NCBI GenBank assembly: GCA_030762175.1
Contig: CM060843.1
Span: 32,685,001 to 32,749,000, forward strand
From: Metallyticus violacea
Taxonomy: Eukaryota > Arthropoda > Insecta > Mantodea > Metallyticidae
Direction of reading: 5' to 3'
DNA length: 64,000 bases
Below the pieces are notes generated by a model. The model did not search any database, had not been told where the DNA came from, and saw only the letters and a list, made by a program, of their open reading frames with translations. The translations under genes and the position numbers were made by a program. Numbering within the stretch: the first letter of the stretch is position 1; the number at the start of each line of letters is the position of its first letter. Positions 57,383 through 64,000 of this stretch are shown here, piece after piece.

Positions 57383-58094
57383 TACCCATGTCCAGAATTA
57401 AAGAAATGCTCCAAAAGAAGATTTTTTTTTCACACAGAAGACTCTTTGATCCAAAAAAGGAAAAAAGAAAGGAAAAAAATCTTGCTGTATTCCGCTTCCT
57501 AAACCCCTACAACGGAGGTTACCGTCGTCGCGTTTTCTTTGCTGCAAGATAAATAAAAAACCACATTTAATCGCATACCCCTTGCAGGAACTGATACAAC
57601 AGAGGCGAATATCTTTGCAAACGTACGTGTGTGTGTACATCAATCTTGCACTAAATAATTTTGGCCATATTCGATATGGGTGGGATCTTCTAACCACAAT
57701 TTTCCTAAATAATGATGTTCTTATTTATTTCCAAGTTTGCTTTGTGCAAACGACGAATGTCCTTCATTTTCCTGGTCACTTTGTCTTTCGTACGTACAAT
57801 GAGCCTATCGAACATCTTAAATGTAACAAATGACATTGGAGTAAACTTGCTTTATCCAAATGTTTCACATGTTTTCGATAGATATATTTGAGCATATGAT
57901 GTATTCATTCTATATGCATGTCTGTGATAAGTCCACCTGCAACCTGTGACAGTAAGCCCCGAATTTTGTATCCCTGGAAGTATGAAGCAAACTCAGAGGT
58001 GTCAGGATCACATTTCAATTTATCTTTTACAGTAAAAAGAAATATTTCAAATACAGTGGCATCCCTCTCTTCCAGTAATGTTCTTGCAATCCTG
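57383..58094 (+). repeat. Chimeric island A (13,830-type front, 9,601-type back)
   Basis: The front matches the 13,830 copy: GCTCCAAAAGAAG, CTTGCTGTATTCC and CATTTAATCG. The back matches the 9,601 copy: TACATCAATCTTGC, TTCGATATGGG, TTTTCCTGGTCAC, GAACATCTT, CCAAATGTTTC and GATGTATTCATTCTATATGC. The switch lies between about 57,570 and 57,635. The 83-codon plus frame is at 57,582-57,833. TTTACAGTAAAAAG and AAATACAGTGG are private. Confidence 0.9.
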
Positions 58095-58554
58095 TAAACT
58101 AAACTAAACTAAACTAAACTAACCTGAGCTAACCTAAACTAACCTAAACTAAACTAAAATAAACTATAAGCTAAACTAAATTAAACTATAAACTAAATTA
58201 AACTGAACTAAGCTGAACTGAACTGAACTTAACTGAACCGAATTAAGCTAACCTGAACTAAACTGAACTAAATTAAACTAAACTATAAACTAAAATAAAC
58301 TAAACTAAATTATAAACTAAACTAAACCTTACTAAACTAACCTAACATAATCTAACCTAAACTAAACTAAACTAAACTAAACTAACCTAAAACTAAACTA
58401 AACTAAATGAAACTAATCAAAACTAAAATAACTAACCTAACCTAATCTAACCTAACCTAACCTAACCTAACCTAACCTAAACTAAACTAAACTAAACTAA
58501 ACGAAACGAAACTAAACTAAACTAAATTACCTAACTAACTAACTACCTAACTAA
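58095..58554. repeat. Short A-B spacer
   Basis: Pentamers with CTGAA-type variants near 58,202-58,265, six perfect CCTAA units at 58,451-58,480, and a short CTAA run before the island. Nothing gene-like is visible. Confidence 0.9.
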
Positions 58555-59270
58555 CACGGTACCCATGCCCAGAAATATAGAAATGTCCCAAAAGAGCAAG
58601 ATTTTTTTTTTTTCACAGAGAAGACTCTTTGCTGCAAAAAAGGAAATAAAGAAATGAAAAAAATCTGGCCGTATTTCCCTTGCTAAGCCTCATACAACGG
58701 AGGTTAACGTCATCGCGATTTCTTTGCTGCAAGATGAATAAAAAACCATATTTCATCGCATTCTCCTTGCAGGAACTTATACAACTCAGGCGAATATCTT
58801 TGTGAACGTAAGTGTGTGTTCGTGAATTTCATTTACAGTGCACATCGATCTTGCACTAAATAATTTTGGTCATATTCGATAAAGGTGGGATCTTCTAAAC
58901 ACAATTTTTCTTAATAATGATGTTCTTATTTATTTCCAAGTTTGCTTTGTGCCTACGACGAATGTATAAGCACAATGAGCCTATCGAAAAGCTTGTATTT
59001 AACAAATGACATTGAAGTAAACTTGCTTTATGAAAAGGTTTCACATGTTTTCGATAGATATATTTGAGCAAATGATGCATTCATTCTGTATGCATGTCTG
59101 TGATAAGTCCACCTGCAACCTGTGACAGTAAGCCCCGAATTTTGTATCCCTGGAAGTATGAAGCAAACTCAGAGGTGTCAGGATCGCATTTCAATTTATC
59201 TTTTACAGCAAAAAGAAATATTTCAAATGCAGTGGCATCCCTCTCTTCCAGTAATGTTCTTGCAATCCTG
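58555..59270 (+). repeat. Island B with ~33-bp internal deletion
   Basis: Carries the same CGACGAATGT-to-ATAAGCAC deletion, TTTTGGTCATATTC and CATTGAAGTAAAC as the copy at 10,816. The entry reads CACGGTACCC in place of CACTGTACCC, and the A-rich tract has GGAAATAAAG. The 61-codon minus frame (58,895-59,080) is a by-product of the deletion. Confidence 0.92.
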
Positions 59271-61360
59271 TAAACTAAACTAAACTAAACTAAACTAAAT
59301 TAAACTAAATTAAACGATAAACTAAACTAAACTAAACTAAACTAAACGATAAACTAAACTATAAACTAAACTAAACTAAACTAAACGAACATAACTTAAC
59401 CTAACCTAACCTAACCTAAACTAAACTAAACTAAACTAATCTAAATTAGCCTAAAGTAAACGATAACCTAAACTATAAACTAAACTATACTATAAACTAA
59501 ACTAAACTAAACTAAACTATCCTAACGTAAGCTGACCTAACCTAAACTAAACTAAACTAAACTAACCTAACCTAAACGAAACTAAACTAAAATAAACTAC
59601 AAACTAAATTAAACTAAACTATAAACTTAACTAAACTAAACTATAAATTAACTAACAAAACTAAACTAAACTAACCTAACCTAACCTAACCTAAACTAAA
59701 CTAAACTCACTTAACCTAACCTAACCTAATCTAACTTAAACTAAACTAAACTACACTAAACTAAGTTAAACTAAACTAAACTAAACTAACTATAAACTAA
59801 ACTATAATCATAACTAAACTAAACTGGAAACTAAACTAAACTAAACTAAAAAAACCTAACCTAACCTAACCTTAACTAAACTAAGCTAACCTAAACTAAC
59901 TTAACCTAACCTAACCTAATCTAATATAACCTAAACTAAAGTATACTAAACTAAACTAAATTCAACTAAACTAAACTAAACTAACCTAACGTAACCTAGA
60001 CTATACTAAACTAACCTAAACTAAACTAAACTAACTTAAACTAAACTAAACTAACCTAACCTAACATAAACTAACTTAATCTAAATTAAACTAAACTAAA
60101 CTAAGATAAGGTAATCTAACCTAAACTGACCTAAACGAAACTAAACTAAACTAAACTAAACTAAATTAAACAAACTAAACTATAAACTTAACGAAACTAA
60201 ACTAAACTAACTAAACTAAACTAAACTAAAGTATAATATACTATAAACTAAACTAAACTTAACTAAATTAACTATAAATTAAAGTCAACTAAATTAAACT
60301 AAACTAAACTAAATTAAATAAAACTAAAGTAAACTAAACTAAACTAAACTATAAACTAAACTATAAACTAGAGTATTAATTAACTAAAGTAAACTAAACT
60401 AAATTAACCTAACCTAACCTAACCTAACCTAAACTAATATAAACTAACCTAACATAGCCTAAACTAACCTATACTATACTAAAGTAAACTAAAGTAAACT
60501 AAGCTAAACTATAAACTTAACGATAAACTAAACTATACTAAGGTATAAATTATACTAAACTATAAACTAAACTAAACTTAACTAAACTAAACTAGACTAA
60601 ACTAAACTAACTTAACCTAACATAACCTAACGTATCCGAAACTTACCTAAATTAAACTAAACTAAAATAAGCTAACCTAACCTAACCAAACCTAAAATAA
60701 ACTAAACTAAACTAAACTAAATTAAACTGAACTAAACTAAACTACACTGAATGAAACTATAAATTAAACTAAACTAAACTAAACTATAAACTATACTATA
60801 AACTAAACTGAACTAATCTAAACTATTTACAAAACTAAAATAAACAACCTAACCTAACCTAACCTAACTTAAACTAAACTAAAGTATAAACTAAACTAAT
60901 CTAAATTATAAACTAAATTATAAACTAAACTAAACTATAAATTACTAAGATAAACTAAACTAATCTAAATTAGACTAAACTAACATAACCTAACCTAAAC
61001 TACCCTAACCTAAACCAAACTGAACTAAAATAACCTAAGCTAACCCAAACTAAACTGAACTAAACTAAATAAACTAACCTAAACTAAACAAAGCTAAATT
61101 AAACAAAAATAATTAACTAAACTAAACTAAACTATCAACTAAACGAAACTAAAGTAAACTAAACTAAACTAAACTAACCTAACACAACCTAACCTAACCT
61201 AAACTAAACTAAACCAAACTAAACTAACCTAACATAACCTAACCTAACCTAACCAAACCTAAACTAAACTAAACTAAACTAAATTTACCTAACATAATCT
61301 AACCTATCCTACCCTAACCTAACCTAACCTAAATTAAACTAAACTAAACTAAACTAAGCT
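59271..61360. repeat. Long pentamer spacer
   Basis: About 2.1 kb of CTAAA/CCTAA satellite, near copy of 11,530-13,555. It has an extra ACTAAACGAACATAACTTAA stretch near 59,373-59,395 that is absent there but present near 7,078. No gene-like sequence is visible. Confidence 0.9.
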
Positions 61361-61407
61361 AACTAACCAACAAACTAACTAACTAACTAACTAAGTAACT
61401 AACTAAA

Positions 61408-61446
<39 letters not shown>

Positions 61447-61447
61447 T

Positions 61448-61483
<36 letters not shown>

Positions 61484-61674
61484 AACTACCTAACTACCTC
61501 ATTAACTAAATAAATAACTAAATAAATAAATATCTAACTAACTGACTAACTAACAAACTAACTTAATAACTAACTAACTGACTGACTAACTAACTAACTG
61601 ACTGACTGACGGACTGACTGACTGACGGAACGACTGACTGACTGACTGACTGACTGACTCACTAACTAACTAAC
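61361..61674. repeat. Tetranucleotide array CTAA-CTGA with GACGGA interruptions
   Basis: Nearly the same as 57,061-57,382, with a slightly longer CTAA part, the CTACCTAACTACCTC step near 61,485, and the same two GACGGA breaks in the CTGA part. Confidence 0.9.
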
Positions 61675-62385
61675 TACCCATGTCCAGAATTAAAGAAATG
61701 CTCCAAAAGAAGATTTTTTTTTCACACAGAAGACTCTTTGATCCAAAAAAGGAAAAAAGAAAGGAAAAAAATCTTGCTGTATTCCGCTTCCTAAACCCCT
61801 ACAACGGAGGTTACCGTCGTCGCGTTTTCTTTGCTGCAAGATAAATAAAAAACACATTTAATCGCATACCCCTTGCAGGAACTGATACAACAGAGGCGAA
61901 TATCCTTGCAAACGTACGTGTGTGTGTTCATCAATCCTGCACTAAATAATTTTGGCCATATTCGTTATGGGTGGGATCTTCTAACCACAATTTTCCTAAA
62001 TAATGATGTTCTTATTTATTTCCAAGTTTGCTTTGTGCATACGACGAATGTCCTTCATTTTGCTGGTCACTTTGTCTTTCGTACGTACAATGAGCCTTTT
62101 GAACAGCTTAAATGTAACAAATGACATTGTAGTAAACTTACTTTATCCAAAGGTTTCACATGTTTTCGATGGATATATTTGAGCATATGATGCATTCATT
62201 CTTATTGCATGTCTGTGATAAGTCCACCTGCAACCTGTGACAGTAAGCCCCGAATTTTGTATCCCTGGAAGTATGAAGCAAACTCAGAGGTGTCAGGATC
62301 ACATTTCAATTTATCTTTTACAGCAAAAAGAAATATTTCAAATGCAGTGGCATCCCTCTCTTCCAGTAACGTTCTTGCAATCCTG
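61675..62385 (+). repeat. Hybrid island: A front, B 3' end
   Basis: From 61,675 to about 62,215 it matches the A copy at 13,830: GAGCCTTTTGAAC, TCGATGGATA and CATTCTTATTGCATG. From about 62,278 to its end it matches the B copy at 15,025: GCAAACTCAGAGG, GGATCACATTTC and AACGTTCTTGC. The following spacer also matches the one after that B. The A-B segment of roughly 1.24 kb is thus missing. The 83-codon plus frame is at 61,873-62,124. Confidence 0.9.
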
Positions 62386-64000
62386 TAAACTAAACTAAAC
62401 TAAACTAAACTAAAGTAAACTAAACTAAATTAAACGATAAACTAAACTAAACTAAACTAAACTAAACTAAACTAAACGATAAAGTAAACTATAAACTAAA
62501 CTAAACTAAAATAACTAAACTAACCTAACCTAACCTAACCTAAACTAACCTAACCTAACTTAACCTTATCTAACCTAACCTAACCTAAATTAAACCAAAC
62601 TAAACTAACCTAACCTAACCTAACCTAAACTAAACTAAACTAAACTAAATTCAACTAAACTAAACTAAATTAAACTAATCTAACATAACCTGACATAACC
62701 TAACCTAACATAACCTAAACTAAACTAAATTAACCTAATCTAACCTAACGTAAACTAAATTAAACTAAACCAAACTAAACTAAACTAAACTATACTATAA
62801 ACAAAACTATAAACTAAACTAAACTAAACTATAAAATAAACTATAAACTAAACTAAAGTAAACTAAACTTACCTAACCTAACTTAACCTAAACTAAACTA
62901 ATCTAAACTAAACTGTAAATATAAACTAAACTAAACTAAACTATAAACTAAACTACACTTAACTTAACTAAACCAAAGTAAACTATACTAAGCTAAACTA
63001 AACAAATCTAAACTAACCTAAACTAAATTATAAACTTAACTATAAACTAAACTGTAAACTATATTATAAACAAAACTAAACTAATCTAAATTTGAAACTA
63101 AACTAAACTAAACTATCCTAACCAAACCTAACCTAACCTAACCGAAATTAAACTAAACTAACCTATACTAACCTAACCTAAACTAAGCTAAACTAAGCTA
63201 ATCTAAACTAAACTAAACTAAGCTAAACTAAACTAAACTATAATCTAAACTAAACAATAAACTAAACACAACTATAAACTAAACTTAATTTAGCTAAACT
63301 AAACTAAACTAAACTAACCTAATCTAACATAACCTAACCTAATCTAACCTAAACTAAACTAAACTGTAAGAAACTAAGCTAACCTAAACTAACCTAACCT
63401 ACCATAACCTTATCTAACCTAACCTAACCTAAATTAAAGTATACTAAACAGACCTAATCTAACATAAACTAAACTAAACTAAATTATCCTTCATCTAAAC
63501 TATACTAAACTAAACTAAACTAACCTAACCTATAGTAAACTAAATTAAACTAAATTAAACTATAAACTAAACTATAAAATAAACTATACACTAAACTAAA
63601 CTAAACTATAAACTAAACTAAAGTAAACTAAAGTAAACTATAAACTAAACTAAACTAAACTAAACTAAACGATAAACTAAACTATAAACTAAACTAAACT
63701 AAATTATAAACTAAACTAAACTATACTAATCTAACCTAACCTAACCTAACCTAACCTAAACTAAACTAAATTAAACTAACCTAACCTAGCCTAACCTAAC
63801 CCAAAACAATCTAAACCAAATTCAACTAAACTAAACTATAAACTAAACTAAACTATAAACTAAACAAAACTAAACTAAACTAACCTAACCTAACCTAACC
63901 TAACCTGGCCTAACCTAACCTAAACTAAACTAAATTAACTAAACTAAACTCAAACTAAACGAAACTATAAACAAAACTAAACTGTACTAAACTATAAACT
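62386..64000. repeat. Long pentamer spacer, cut by window end
   Basis: About 1.6 kb of CTAAA/CCTAA satellite, nearly the same as 15,779-17,400. It includes the AACGATAAAGTAAAC, CTGTAAGAAACTAAG and CCCAAAACAATCTAAACC marks. Nothing gene-like is visible. Confidence 0.9.

Overview
The window is 64 kb of repetitive eukaryotic DNA. I found no protein-coding gene, tRNA, rRNA or recognisable transposase or reverse transcriptase that I can support. Most of it is degenerate pentanucleotide repeat, mainly CTAAA and CCTAA (CTAAC in another phase), with the C-rich strand on + from end to end. CCTAA read on the other strand is TTAGG, the telomere repeat of most arthropods, and CTAAA read that way is TTTAG. 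Perfect CCTAA runs are short (longest about 7 units, near 2,081-2,115), so this is not a working telomere tract. It looks like subtelomeric or interstitial telomere-derived satellite, most likely from an arthropod. That host assignment is inferred from the repeat unit alone.

Twenty-one copies of a roughly 0.7-kb non-simple sequence ('islands') sit in this background, all in the same orientation. They form two related families. Family A (starts 5053, 9601, 13830, 21281, 24658 truncated, 32311, 37705, 46134, 53034, 57383, 61675) begins with ACCCATGTCCAG or a close variant. Family B (starts 1 partial, 6229, 10816, 15025, 25451, 33492, 38934, 47363, 54212, 58555) begins with CACTGTACCCATGCCCAG. 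The standard order is: tetranucleotide array (CTAA, then often CGAA and CTGA), island A, short pentamer spacer of about 0.4-0.5 kb containing CTGAA units, island B, long pentamer spacer of 2-6 kb, next tetranucleotide array. One A start follows the previous A start by about 4.2-8.4 kb, because the long spacers vary in length.

The array has been reshaped by unequal exchange. Units of about 8.43 kb at about 35,660-44,100 and 44,101-52,530 are nearly identical in tandem. About 11 kb starting at 5,053 recurs from 53,034 to the window end. The islands at 57,383 and 61,675 are chimeras whose switch points can be placed. The island at 24,658 is a 3' fragment. Several pentamer spacers carry smaller duplications or deletions.

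The last ~170 bp of every island is almost the same in A and B. Read on the minus strand it has an open, protein-like frame preceded by a splice-acceptor-like TTTACAG. Differences between copies are mostly amino-acid changing and two copies carry an in-frame stop, so I read it as a possible relic exon now evolving without coding constraint, not a gene. The plus-strand frames of 83-148 codons in the A islands likewise lack evidence of selection.
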